The notes beneath the pieces are model-generated. The model did not search any database. It was given only the letters and a program-made list of their open reading frames with translations, and was not told where the DNA came from. Position numbers and translations under genes: made by a program. This document shows positions 42,385 through 50,445 of a stretch of 64,000 bases of DNA, piece after piece (the first letter of the stretch is position 1; the number at the start of each line of letters is the position of its first letter). This DNA is from JABWCQ01 sp964530625 (GTDB taxonomy: Bacteria; Electryoneota; RPQS01), in assembly GCA_964530625.1 (NCBI GenBank), contig CAZHAK010000003.1, positions 153,547 to 217,546 of the forward strand, given 5' to 3'.

Positions 42385-42403
42385 GGTCCAGCGCCTGCGC
42401 TGG
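42385..42403. repeat. Palindrome touching the stop codon of the lamin-tail gene (family C)
   Basis: CCAGCGCCTGCGCTGG (42388-42403) is an inverted repeat directly next to the stop codon and is flanked by GGT. The same core occurs after the stop at 51611-51613. Confidence 0.65.
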
Positions 42404-44695
42404 TTACTTCATCAACACCATCTTCATAGTAGAAACAAACTCACCCGCGGTCAAACGATAAAGATAAACTCCGCTCGTCAAAGCCGCGCCGTCGAAATTA
42501 ACCGTATGCGCACCGGCGGAATGAGTACCGTTCACCAATGTCGCAACTTCCTGACCCGCGATATTGAAAATCATCAGCGTCACATCCGACGCTTCCGCCA
42601 AATCAAAGCGAATCGAGGTTTCCGGATTAAACGGATTCGGATAGTTCTGATACAGAGCGAATTCCGTCACGACCGTATTCTCACTGCGCGGCGTGGCAGA
42701 AGCAGTTGCCAACACGTCTCGTTCGCCGTTCAAGGAAATCACCGACAGCTCGTAGCCGTAGGTCACGTCATTGGCCACGTTGCGATCCGTGTAGCTGTAG
42801 GTCGCGCCCGTTTCACTGTTCTGCGCACTCACGTTGGAAATCACTTCGCCGTCGCGACGCAATTCATATTTGTCCAACTCCGTTTCCGAAGCCGTGCTCC
42901 AATTCAACACCACGAAGCCATTGCCCGCCGCCGCGCTAAAGCTATTCAATTCAACAGGCAACGGACCTTCAACGGAGCCGTTGCTCAAACCAACTTCCCA
43001 ACTCACGAAATCGGCGCAAGTCGGATGATTCAATTGCAAGCCGTCAAGGCTGCCGGCATTAAGCGGCGTAGCAGCAAGGAAAATCACCGAGTCACCATCA
43101 TTGCCGTCACCGCCAGTCATCACTGTCCAGCCTGCCGCCAGCGCGTCACCGTCCACGGAGCCGGTCGTTCCGTCACAGAAATTTGTGAACACCACACGGT
43201 CAATACAGCCGCTGCTGTGAACCAAACGATACGCCCACGTCGGTGGTCCCGCCACAATCAACTCAATCAAACCGTCCGCAGGATCGGGACAGCAGAAGCC
43301 TTGGTCAAACGGCGTGCAATGACGATATTGACCTTCCGATGCATAGTGAACAACTGTCTCAGTCCAAGCCGATGCGTCACTCGTCCAGCAAGAAGTGTAG
43401 TCACATTTCTCAATGGAGTTTCCCGCGTTGCTGGAAGCAAGATCAGGATAGTTGTCTGTCAACGATCCGTCCACCAATTGTCCGCCGCTAAACGACGTGA
43501 ACAAGGCGAGGTTGTCGCCGGAGTTGCCCAGTGTCCACGAACCGGACACCGTCGCGCAAACAATTTCACCCACGAGGAAATCCAAATCCACGCGGCACAG
43601 AATCGCGTAGCCGCCCGCGGCCAATACCGTATTGGCAGGCACTTCAATCGCGCCTTCGCCTCCGTCCGGCGGATAGACGCTGTCGTCCGTCAAAATCCAA
43701 CCCGAGATATCAATCGGCGCGTTAGTCGTATTGTGAATCTCCACCCACTCCGCGTCCGTCGAAGCCGTGTCATCATACATGATTTCCGTAATCACCACAT
43801 CGCAGGGATTGATCGAAATGTTCACGGTAAATTCGCAGGTCGCGTCTACCGCCGGATTGCCGAACATATCCAAGACATCGTTTACCGAAAGCGTGTAGGT
43901 GTTGTTGGCAAGCGGCGCAAACGTCAAATGCACGAGAGACAGATTGCCGCCGTCCTGCACCGCCGCCGTCGGCGTAAACAACCCCGGGGTTATTGTGTAA
44001 TTGTCCACGGTCTCAGCTGAGGTCTGCTCCACATTTTCGCTAAACAGGACGTCAACTTCAGTTTCAGAAAGAGCTAAACAGGAAACAATCGTCGGCGCTT
44101 CAGAATCCGCGCAGGCGCTATTCGCAAAACCCGGCGTGCAGTGGCGATAGCGGCCTGACGTCGCAAACTCATGGGTGGATTCGTGCCACGCTGCCGGATC
44201 ACTTGTCCAACCTGCGTTCGGGTCACACTTTTCAATCGAGTTGCCTAAGTTTGTTCCGGCCAAATCCGGATATTGAGCGGTCAACGAACCGTCAATCAAG
44301 ATGCCGCCGGCGGAGGCCGTATAGAGCGCCAGATTATCACCGCTGTTTCCCAATGTCCACGATCCGATGATTTGTGAACACAAGACTTCATCGGATATTT
44401 CGGGCAAATCCACTCGGCACAAGACCAAATAGCCGTTGGCAGGCAGCGTTGTGTTGGCCGGGACTTCAATCGCGCCTTCACCGCCGTCAGGTGGATAGAC
44501 GCTGTCGTCCTGAAGTATCCAGCCCGAAATGTCAATCGCAGTCGCGGTCGTATTGTGGATCTCGACCCACTCGGCATCGGTTGAAGCCGTGTCATCATAC
44601 ATCACTTCAGTAATCACCACTGAGCCCGGCACTTGCGCGAAGCTCAGGGTCGCGGTCAGCATTAAGGCCGCAAAAATCATCAAAAAACGAGACAT
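42404..44695 (-). CDS. Secreted protein with two lamin-tail domains and sorting domain
   Basis: The ATG at 44695 has GGAGGTAAC before it and gives a signal peptide (MSRFLMIFAALMLTATLSFA). The 763-residue protein has two lamin-tail (LTD) domains at about 25-160 and 290-430 (both begin VITEVMYDDTASTDAEWVEI). Between them lies a bacterial Ig-like unit (FSENVEQTSAETVDNYTI). A fibronectin III segment (FVVLNWSTASETELDKYELR) and the sorting domain (YPNPFNPETSIRFDL ... MKMVLMK) follow. LTD proteins of this kind are surface or extracellular; the partner is unknown. Confidence 0.9.
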   Translation of the reverse strand: MSRFLMIFAALMLTATLSFAQVPGSVVITEVMYDDTASTDAEWVEIHNTTATAIDISGWILQDDSVYPPDGGEGAIEVPANTTLPANGYLVLCRVDLPEISDEVLCSQIIGSWTLGNSGDNLALYTASAGGILIDGSLTAQYPDLAGTNLGNSIEKCDPNAGWTSDPAAWHESTHEFATSGRYRHCTPGFANSACADSEAPTIVSCLALSETEVDVLFSENVEQTSAETVDNYTITPGLFTPTAAVQDGGNLSLVHLTFAPLANNTYTLSVNDVLDMFGNPAVDATCEFTVNISINPCDVVITEIMYDDTASTDAEWVEIHNTTNAPIDISGWILTDDSVYPPDGGEGAIEVPANTVLAAGGYAILCRVDLDFLVGEIVCATVSGSWTLGNSGDNLALFTSFSGGQLVDGSLTDNYPDLASSNAGNSIEKCDYTSCWTSDASAWTETVVHYASEGQYRHCTPFDQGFCCPDPADGLIELIVAGPPTWAYRLVHSSGCIDRVVFTNFCDGTTGSVDGDALAAGWTVMTGGDGNDGDSVIFLAATPLNAGSLDGLQLNHPTCADFVSWEVGLSNGSVEGPLPVELNSFSAAAGNGFVVLNWSTASETELDKYELRRDGEVISNVSAQNSETGATYSYTDRNVANDVTYGYELSVISLNGERDVLATASATPRSENTVVTEFALYQNYPNPFNPETSIRFDLAEASDVTLMIFNIAGQEVATLVNGTHSAGAHTVNFDGAALTSGVYLYRLTAGEFVSTMKMVLMK

Positions 44696-44738
44696 GTTAC
44701 CTCCGGTTGTCACAGTTAAAACCATAGCAAGTAGCCTA

Positions 44739-44767
44739 AATATACCCATACGCTTGCAGAGTGACAA
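44739..44767 (-). promoter_or_regulatory. Promoter of the lamin-tail gene
   Basis: On the minus strand TTGTCA (44762-44767), 17 bases, TATATT (44739-44744). The leader is about 45 bases. Confidence 0.65.
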
Positions 44768-44978
44768 CCATTATTCATCATTCATCACAAATGACCCTTA
44801 GTTGTCAACTCATTGAGTTCAGGATACTTTCAGCACATTGCTAACATGTTCTTAGCACTATGAGAAAATCCGGGAGGCAATTTTCGATACAGGGGAACGC
44901 GAGTGTTCCCTGCGCGGCGTGAGCGAGTCACGGCAAAAAAATTCTAAGCGGTCGTCCGTCCGTAGTAGATCTGCTTTT

Positions 44979-45085
44979 CCCCGGAGGTACTCAAGTTATG
45001 TTCTCGGGACGATAGGTGGTTGCTGAGTCTCCTCTACGCTCCGTTCAGGCCGTGCGGTTGGCCTCTTCCGCCGGGTACCTCCGGG
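44979..45085. ncRNA. Candidate structured RNA or DNA element closed by an 11-bp stem
   Basis: CCCGGAGGTAC (44980-44990) pairs perfectly with GTACCTCCGGG (45074-45084), enclosing 83 bases with an inner GGCC/GGCC hairpin near 45047-45063. I cannot match it to 6S, SRP, tmRNA or RNase P. It may equally be a repeat element. Confidence 0.3.
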
Positions 45086-45311
45086 AGAGCTTTGGTTGGT
45101 TAGCTGTGCATAATATACAACGTATAAGACGCGAAGTCAAGCGTTATTTTTATTTTATTGAACTTAGTAAACATTTGTTCAAAATGGAGTTGGGGGATTT
45201 CTTGGGGGAATGGGAGGCGGACCCCATCCCCCGGCCCCTTCCCCGTGAACGGAGAAGGGGAGCGCGGAACCCCCTGCGGAAGCGCGCGAGGGGAAGAGGA
45301 TGGGGGATGGT

Positions 45312-45391
45312 GTAGCGCCCGGCTTGACGGGCAAAAATCCCCAAGATAACCGAGACGCCCGGGGGAATTTGCCCAACAAGTTGGGCGCTAC
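45312..45391. repeat. 80-base composite palindrome
   Basis: The outer arms GTAGCGCCC and GGGCGCTAC pair, then CTTG/CAAG, GGGC/GCCC and AAAATCCCC/GGGGAATTT pair inward around a loop at about 45343-45360. It has the shape of a small non-coding mobile repeat, with no coding content. Confidence 0.65.
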
Positions 45392-45450
45392 AATCGGAAT
45401 CGTCGTGCTTGGAAGCACGACCTAGTTAACTATGTTGTCGAGTCTTTTCA

Positions 45451-45504
45451 GAAGCCCCCTTAATCCCCCCAAATCCGCGGACGGATATGGGGGGAGATCA
45501 GAGG
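45451..45504 (+). repeat. Family B-like poly-C/poly-G repeat
   Basis: GAAGCCCCCTTAATCC leads into a C run, then ATCCGCGGACGGAT and a run of G ending GGAGATCAGAGG. The same leader (AGCCCCCCTTAATCC) opens the repeat inside arsS at 51771. Confidence 0.6.
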
Positions 45505-45641
45505 TGCTTGCAAGTTTGGGGGAAGCGGGGTAGATTGTTGTTTCGTCAGATGGTGGTTCACGGCACGACTCTCCTGAAAGTCCAGCTTGGGACAGTACCA
45601 CGTATTCATTTTGGCAGTTCGTTGAACGCTTTAATTTTCAC

Positions 45642-47354
45642 ATGAACACACTTTACTACGGTGACAATCGCGACATCCTGCCGCGCTATGTCAAGGACGA
45701 ATCCGTTGACTTGATTTATCTTGATCCTCCCTTCAAGAGCAATCAGGACTACAACGTGCTATTTGCCGAGCAGTCCGGCGAAAAATCCGCCGCGCAGATT
45801 ATGGCGTTTGAGGATACGTGGCATTGGGACATGACCGCGCAGGCATGGTTTGAAACCATCGTTGCACGGAGCGACAAAGTGTCGGACTTGCTGGTGGCCT
45901 TTCATAAGTTTCTGGGTGAGAACGACATGATGGCTTATCTGGCCAACATGGCTCCCTGTCTGGTGGAACTGCGCCGAGTCTTGAAACCCACTGGCTCCAT
46001 TTATTTGCATTGCGACCCCACGGCAAGTCACTACTTGAAATTGTTGATGGATGCTGTGTTTGGGGCGGTGAATTTTAGGAATGAAATCATATGGAAGAGA
46101 ACAAGCGCTCACGTCAATCCGAAACGGTGGGGGCCGGTGCACGATACAATTCTGTTTTATGGAAAAACTAAAGAAGTGATATGGTTTCCAGCATACCAAG
46201 CTTACACACAGAGCCACCTCGATGATAAGTACAAGCATGAGGACGAAAGAGGGTTCTATACACTAAGCGATCTAACTGGAGCAGGGGTGACAAAGAGTGA
46301 TTCAGGTAAGCCGTGGCGTGGCCACTCACCAGAAAAGATAGGGCGACACTGGGCTTTGCCCAAGAAAGTGTTGCAAGAGTTAGTAGGTGAAGAGATTGCA
46401 GAAAACTTGACAACTCAAGAGAAACTGGAAGTTCTAGACGATCACGGTTTCATTTACTTTGCGAAGAAATCAAAAGGCCAAAAAGGAAAGAAAAATCTGC
46501 TACCCGGTTTTCCTCGGTTGAAGCGATACCTCAGCGAAGGAATGCCAATTCAAGATACAATCACGGACATTTCACCAATCAATTCTCAGGCAGCCGAACG
46601 ACTTGGTTACCCTACACAGAAACCAGAAGCCTTGTTAGAGCGCATTATCAAAGCAAGTTCTGGTGAAGGTGACGTAGTGCTTGATCCATTTTGCGGATGT
46701 GGTACATCCATTTCTGTAGCGCAGAGAATGAAAAGGTCGTGGATTGGAATTGACATAACTCATCTTGCAATAACGTTGATAAAGAAGAGGATGCGCGACT
46801 CTCTTGGCGACAAGGTTACGAAACAGTACAAGGTGGTTGGTGAGCCTGTGGATTTGAAGGGCGCAATCGCTATAGCCGAGCAGGACAAATATCAGTTTCA
46901 GTGGTGGGCGCTGGGGTTGGTGGGGGCGCGGCCTGAAGAGCAGAAGAAGGGTGCGGACAGAGGGATTGACGGGCGCAGAACTTTTTTTGAAGGCGCTGAC
47001 CGTCATCCTGAACAGATTTTGATTTCAGTCAAAGGCGGGAAGACCAGTTCGCCGCACGTCCGAGATTTAGTCGGCACAATGGAGCGCGAAAAGGCCGCGC
47101 TGGGATTGTTGATTACCTTGAATGATCCGACCCGCGATATGATTAAAGAAGCCGCAAGCGCAGGATTTTACACGAGTGAACACTCAGGAACGAAGCATCC
47201 GAAAGTGCAAATTCTGACGATTGAGCGGTTACTTGAAGGACATAAGCCCGATCTTCCGCCAATTGCTACCTATGGCTGGAGCGATCCGACTTTCAAGAAA
47301 GCTCCGAAAGCGAAGAAGAAGCACATTGGTAATGGGGAATTGGACTTGGATTAA
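45642..47354 (+). CDS. Beta-class DNA methyltransferase fused to an Mrr-like nuclease domain
   Basis: This 570-residue protein has motif IV (LIYLDPPFKSNQDYN, about 25-40) before motif I (VLDPFCGCGTSISVAQ, about 346-361), the order of beta-class N6-adenine or N4-cytosine methyltransferases. A variable target-recognition region lies between. From about 430 a restriction-endonuclease-like domain follows: KGADRGIDGR, then ILISVKGGK, with Asp and Lys at PD-(D/E)xK positions and Ser where Glu or Gln is usual. It may be a one-gene restriction-modification enzyme. The central part (about 46070-46850) is much richer in A/T than the flanks. No separate endonuclease or specificity gene is adjacent. Confidence 0.88.
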   Translation: MNTLYYGDNRDILPRYVKDESVDLIYLDPPFKSNQDYNVLFAEQSGEKSAAQIMAFEDTWHWDMTAQAWFETIVARSDKVSDLLVAFHKFLGENDMMAYLANMAPCLVELRRVLKPTGSIYLHCDPTASHYLKLLMDAVFGAVNFRNEIIWKRTSAHVNPKRWGPVHDTILFYGKTKEVIWFPAYQAYTQSHLDDKYKHEDERGFYTLSDLTGAGVTKSDSGKPWRGHSPEKIGRHWALPKKVLQELVGEEIAENLTTQEKLEVLDDHGFIYFAKKSKGQKGKKNLLPGFPRLKRYLSEGMPIQDTITDISPINSQAAERLGYPTQKPEALLERIIKASSGEGDVVLDPFCGCGTSISVAQRMKRSWIGIDITHLAITLIKKRMRDSLGDKVTKQYKVVGEPVDLKGAIAIAEQDKYQFQWWALGLVGARPEEQKKGADRGIDGRRTFFEGADRHPEQILISVKGGKTSSPHVRDLVGTMEREKAALGLLITLNDPTRDMIKEAASAGFYTSEHSGTKHPKVQILTIERLLEGHKPDLPPIATYGWSDPTFKKAPKAKKKHIGNGELDLD

Positions 47355-47359
47355 GCGAA

Positions 47360-47381
47360 ATCAGCCCCGCGAGGGGCTGAT
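47360..47381. terminator. Terminator between the methyltransferase and the flavoprotein gene
   Basis: A 9-bp stem ATCAGCCCC with GGGGCTGAT and a GCGA loop lies six bases after the methyltransferase stop, between convergent genes. Confidence 0.7.
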
Positions 47382-47415
47382 TCACTTGTGCGCTTTTGTG
47401 GCCGCGTCATAGACA

Positions 47416-48927
47416 CTATCTGCGCCATCTTAAAATTCTGTTCAGTAGCTTTGCTACTGTTGGTGTTAACATTGTTTTGCGGTACAAATCTCCGCAGCGT
47501 TTGATCATCTCTGATTGAGTGGGGTAGGGGTGAATCGTCGCGGCAATTTTTTCTAAGCTCACCTTGCCGTTCATCGCCAACACGATCTCGCCAATCAATT
47601 CGCCGGCGTGCTCCGACACAATCGTCGCGCCCTGAATCATGCCGCGTTTGTCGTGCGTGACTTTGACAAAGCCTTCGTCGGCAGAGTCCAGAATCGCGCG
47701 ATCCGAATGCTCCAAATCAAATCTAATCGTGGAAAAATTCTTTCCTTCCTGCGAGTGAGCATAGACTCCGACGTGAGCAATTTCCGGATCCGTGTAGGTC
47801 GCCCACGGAATATTCAAGTCCGAGGCCCTGTGCGTCCCGAAAAATAACGCGTTGCCGATCACGATACGAGCCAGCGCGTCCGCCGCATGAGTGAATTTGT
47901 ATTTCGAGGCCACGTCTCCGCAGGCGAAAATCTTCGAGTTGGTCGTGCGCAACTGATTGTTCACCTCTACTCCGTCACGATCAAACTTCACTCCGACTTT
48001 TTCTAATCCCATTCCTTCCACATTCGGCGCGCGTCCGACTCCAATCAAAATCTGATCGTAATCATCTTCAACAGGTTTTCCGGCGATTTCGCAAGAGACA
48101 GTTTTTCCGGAGCTGCTTTTTGAGAAAGCCATGTTCTTCACTCCGAGCCGGAAACGAATGCCGTCCCTTTCAAACGACGTTTTGACGATCTGACTTGCGT
48201 CCGGATCTTCGCGCGACATGAAGCGCTCGTGAATGTCGTAAATCGTCACCTGACTACCGAATCTTGCGAAGGCTTGCGCCATCTCCGCTCCGATCGGGCC
48301 TGAGCCAATCACGGCAAGCCGTTTGGGAAGCTCCGTCAGCCAAAACAGGTTTTCATTCGTGAGCGGATCAATATCCGCGATTCCCGGAATCTTCGGCATC
48401 GCTGCTCGAGCGCCACTCGCAATCACGGCGCGTGAGAATTTCAGTTGACGATCTCCGACTGCGACGGTTTGCGAATCGAGAAAGACTCCTTCGCCGATAT
48501 AGACATCCACGCCTTTTTGTGTAAGCGTGGCAACTCCGTCCACCGGAGCGATTCTCGCGCGCAACTTGCGAAGCCGCTCCATTACATCCGCGAAATCCAC
48601 TTCGTAAGACGGCAGCTTGATTCCGAACTCGCTCGCTCTTTTCATTTCGTGAGCGGCTCTGGCCGAGCGAATCAAAGCCTTTGACGGCACGCAGCCGACA
48701 TTCAAGCAGTCGCCGCCCAAAAGATTTTTTTCAATCAGAGCAACCTTCGCTCCGAGTCCCGCCGCTCCGGCAGCGGTCACCAGTCCTGCCGTGCCGCCGC
48801 CGATGACGACTAAATTGTATCTTCCGTCGGGAATCGGATTGACATAGTCGGACGGATGAACGTGCGACAGCAACTCAAGATTGTAACTGTCTTCCGGCCA
48901 AACCAATTTGTGTGCAGGCAAACTCAT
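47416..48927 (-). CDS. MerA-like FAD-dependent pyridine nucleotide-disulfide oxidoreductase
   Basis: This 503-residue flavoprotein has a dinucleotide site VVIGGGTAGLVTAAGAAGLG, the redox pair in GGDCLNVGCVPSKALI, an NAD(P) site VIGSGPIGAEMAQAF and the C-terminal HPYPTQSEM with the active-site His. It lacks the N-terminal HMA-like domain and the C-terminal vicinal Cys pair of true mercuric reductases, so mercury reduction is not supported. The start codon overlaps the TVP38 gene stop as ATGA. This pairing with TVP38 next to arsenosugar-type genes suggests a role in metalloid or redox metabolism (inference). Confidence 0.87.
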   Translation of the reverse strand: MSLPAHKLVWPEDSYNLELLSHVHPSDYVNPIPDGRYNLVVIGGGTAGLVTAAGAAGLGAKVALIEKNLLGGDCLNVGCVPSKALIRSARAAHEMKRASEFGIKLPSYEVDFADVMERLRKLRARIAPVDGVATLTQKGVDVYIGEGVFLDSQTVAVGDRQLKFSRAVIASGARAAMPKIPGIADIDPLTNENLFWLTELPKRLAVIGSGPIGAEMAQAFARFGSQVTIYDIHERFMSREDPDASQIVKTSFERDGIRFRLGVKNMAFSKSSSGKTVSCEIAGKPVEDDYDQILIGVGRAPNVEGMGLEKVGVKFDRDGVEVNNQLRTTNSKIFACGDVASKYKFTHAADALARIVIGNALFFGTHRASDLNIPWATYTDPEIAHVGVYAHSQEGKNFSTIRFDLEHSDRAILDSADEGFVKVTHDKRGMIQGATIVSEHAGELIGEIVLAMNGKVSLEKIAATIHPYPTQSEMIKRCGDLYRKTMLTPTVAKLLNRILRWRR

Positions 48928-49625
48928 CGAGTCGCTCCTTCCACCTCGCGCAAAGCGCTGCGCGCAATTTTCGTAACATACACCGTCACGGCAATCGTCA
49001 GCAGCAGGCCGACGACTGTAAATATTTTTCGAGCGGGACTGTCGGGAAGCTCTCCCGTGGCAACGGACGCCGCGAGCGAACCGAGATAAACATAGAGCAC
49101 CGTGCCCGGAATCATGCCGATTAACGACGCGAAAAAATAGTCCGACAATCTCACTTTCGTGATGCCGTAAGCATAATTCAAGAGTACAAACGGAAACACA
49201 GGTGAGAGTCTGGTCATCAGGACAATTTTGAAACCTGCGCGGCCCACGGCTTCATCCACCGCGCGAAATTTTGCATTGCTCTCGACTCTTTTGGCCACGG
49301 CTCCGCGAGCCACGTATCTTCCCACCAAGAATGCGGCTGTGGATCCCAAGGTTGCACCGAAAACGACCAGAACCGAGCCGGTCAGAATTCCGAACACGGC
49401 TCCGGCTCCGAGAGTCAAAATCGAGGCGGGAAACCCCGCGACCGTGGCCACAATATAGAGAGCTATGAACCAGAGGTAGCCGATCGTGCCCAGACTTTGA
49501 ATGCCTTCTAACTGAGTTTTTAGCCAATCTCCTATTGGAAACTTTGTAAAAACATAGACTAACCCAGCAAGCCCAAGTAGCGCGAGCAACCATTTTCCCC
49601 AGGCTGTTCGCGTTTTTGTATGCAT
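48924..49625 (-). CDS. TVP38/TMEM64 (VTT domain) family membrane protein
   Basis: This 233-residue polytopic protein has the VTT core: VATVAGFPASILTLGAGAVFG, GSTAAFLVGRYVARG, FKIVLMTRLSPVFPFVLLNY and IPGTVLYVYLGSLA. The DedA-like superfamily includes lipid scramblases and ion transporters; the role of bacterial TVP38 is not settled. It overlaps the flavoprotein gene by four bases and is divergent from the glycosyltransferase gene, with the two start codons overlapping at 49623-49626. Confidence 0.9.
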   Translation of the reverse strand: MHTKTRTAWGKWLLALLGLAGLVYVFTKFPIGDWLKTQLEGIQSLGTIGYLWFIALYIVATVAGFPASILTLGAGAVFGILTGSVLVVFGATLGSTAAFLVGRYVARGAVAKRVESNAKFRAVDEAVGRAGFKIVLMTRLSPVFPFVLLNYAYGITKVRLSDYFFASLIGMIPGTVLYVYLGSLAASVATGELPDSPARKIFTVVGLLLTIAVTVYVTKIARSALREVEGATR

Positions 49626-50445
49626 GAGACTCCGTTTGAGGTTTCGTGTGCGATTGGCTATATTCGAGGATGCAAAAAGATACGGAACCCAAGTGCCGCC
49701 CGCAAGGCTGATTCCTCAGGCGACGGCTTTCTCCGAATCGGTCAGTGTCGTGATTCCGACTCTGAACGAGGAAGCGCGCTTGCCGAAGCTCCTGGAAAGG
49801 TTAGCTTTGGAGGAACCGCGAGCGGAGATTGTGGTGGTGGACGGCGGCAGCTCGGATGCCACGACGGAAAAGGCGCAACTCTGGGTTGACCAAGTTATAA
49901 CAACGGCGCCGGGGCGGGGGTTTCAATTGAATGAAGGCGCGAAGGCCGCGACGGGCGACATTCTTTGGTTTCTTCACGCTGATTCCGAGCCGCCTAAGCA
50001 ATCTGTCGGGAAGATCATTGAAGTTTTGCATAACCGACCGGAACTTTTGGGCGGAGCATTTCGTCTGAAGTTTGACCACGCGAGTTTTGGAATGCGCGCC
50101 ATCGCGTTCGGAGCTAACGTGCGGTCGAGATTATTTTCGATGCCCTGGGGTGACCAGGGTCTTTTTGTTCGCAAGTCCGTGTTTCTTGAGTTGGGCGGGT
50201 TTCCTGATTGGCCGATTATGGAAGATTTTGCATTTCAACGATTGCTGGCAAAGCGGGGAAAGACAGTTTTGATGAAGGAGTCGCTGGTGACATCGGCACG
50301 CCGCTATGAAAAATTCGGCAAGTTGCGTGCGTTGGCGATGAACTTCAGGACACTATGGTGGTATTATCGCGGCAAGTCGGCAGAAGAGATTCAGAAAAAA
50401 TTCCGGCCCTTGTCTGAGCAGGGCGGAGGGGCGTATGAAAAGTAA
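49624..50445 (+). CDS. TIGR04283-type family 2 glycosyltransferase (arsenosugar-associated)
   Basis: This 273-residue protein has a GT-A domain from about residue 41: SVVIPTLNEEARLPKLLERL, VVVDGGSSDATTEKA, GRGFQLNEGAKAATGDILWF and LHADSEPP. The GRGFQLNEGA...LHAD pattern is characteristic of the arsenosugar-associated subfamily. The first ~40 residues are basic and unlike the family. The true start may be downstream, possibly a GTG or TTG, because the ATG overlaps the divergent TVP38 start and has no ribosome site. It overlaps the following DUF547 gene by 11 bases. Confidence 0.85.
   Translation: MRLRLRFRVRLAIFEDAKRYGTQVPPARLIPQATAFSESVSVVIPTLNEEARLPKLLERLALEEPRAEIVVVDGGSSDATTEKAQLWVDQVITTAPGRGFQLNEGAKAATGDILWFLHADSEPPKQSVGKIIEVLHNRPELLGGAFRLKFDHASFGMRAIAFGANVRSRLFSMPWGDQGLFVRKSVFLELGGFPDWPIMEDFAFQRLLAKRGKTVLMKESLVTSARRYEKFGKLRALAMNFRTLWWYYRGKSAEEIQKKFRPLSEQGGGAYEK

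Larger units (their letters stand above)
44768..45641. other. Gene-free island of palindromic repeats
   Basis: About 870 bases hold no credible gene. Visible elements in order: small hairpins at about 44895-44935 (GGGAAC/GTTCCC; GTGAGCGAGTCAC), the long stem 44980-45084, poly-C/G and CCCCTTCCCCGTGAACGG repeats at about 45220-45300, an 80-base composite palindrome 45312-45391, a hairpin 45402-45421 (arm GTCGTGCTT), and a family B-like repeat 45451-45504. Confidence 0.7.

Noticed and set aside
42266..44020. A long open frame (584 codons) on the plus strand opposite the lamin-tail gene
   Set aside because: It is rich in Arg and His with no domain, lacks a ribosome site, and its frame mirrors the third positions of the real gene on the other strand.
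44979..45085. Identification as 6S RNA, SRP RNA or tmRNA
   Set aside because: Only the closing stem fits; none of the conserved internal sequences of these RNAs can be seen.
45016..45315. A 99-codon open frame in the repeat island
   Set aside because: It runs through palindromic repeats, has no domain or ribosome site, and its end is made of the CCCCTTCCCC repeat.
44768..45641. Possible CRISPR array because of clustered repeats
   Set aside because: The repeats differ in sequence, are palindromic in different ways and have no uniform spacers; no cas genes are present.
47416..48927. True mercuric reductase (merA)
   Set aside because: There is no N-terminal metal-binding domain and no C-terminal Cys pair, and no mer operon genes are nearby.
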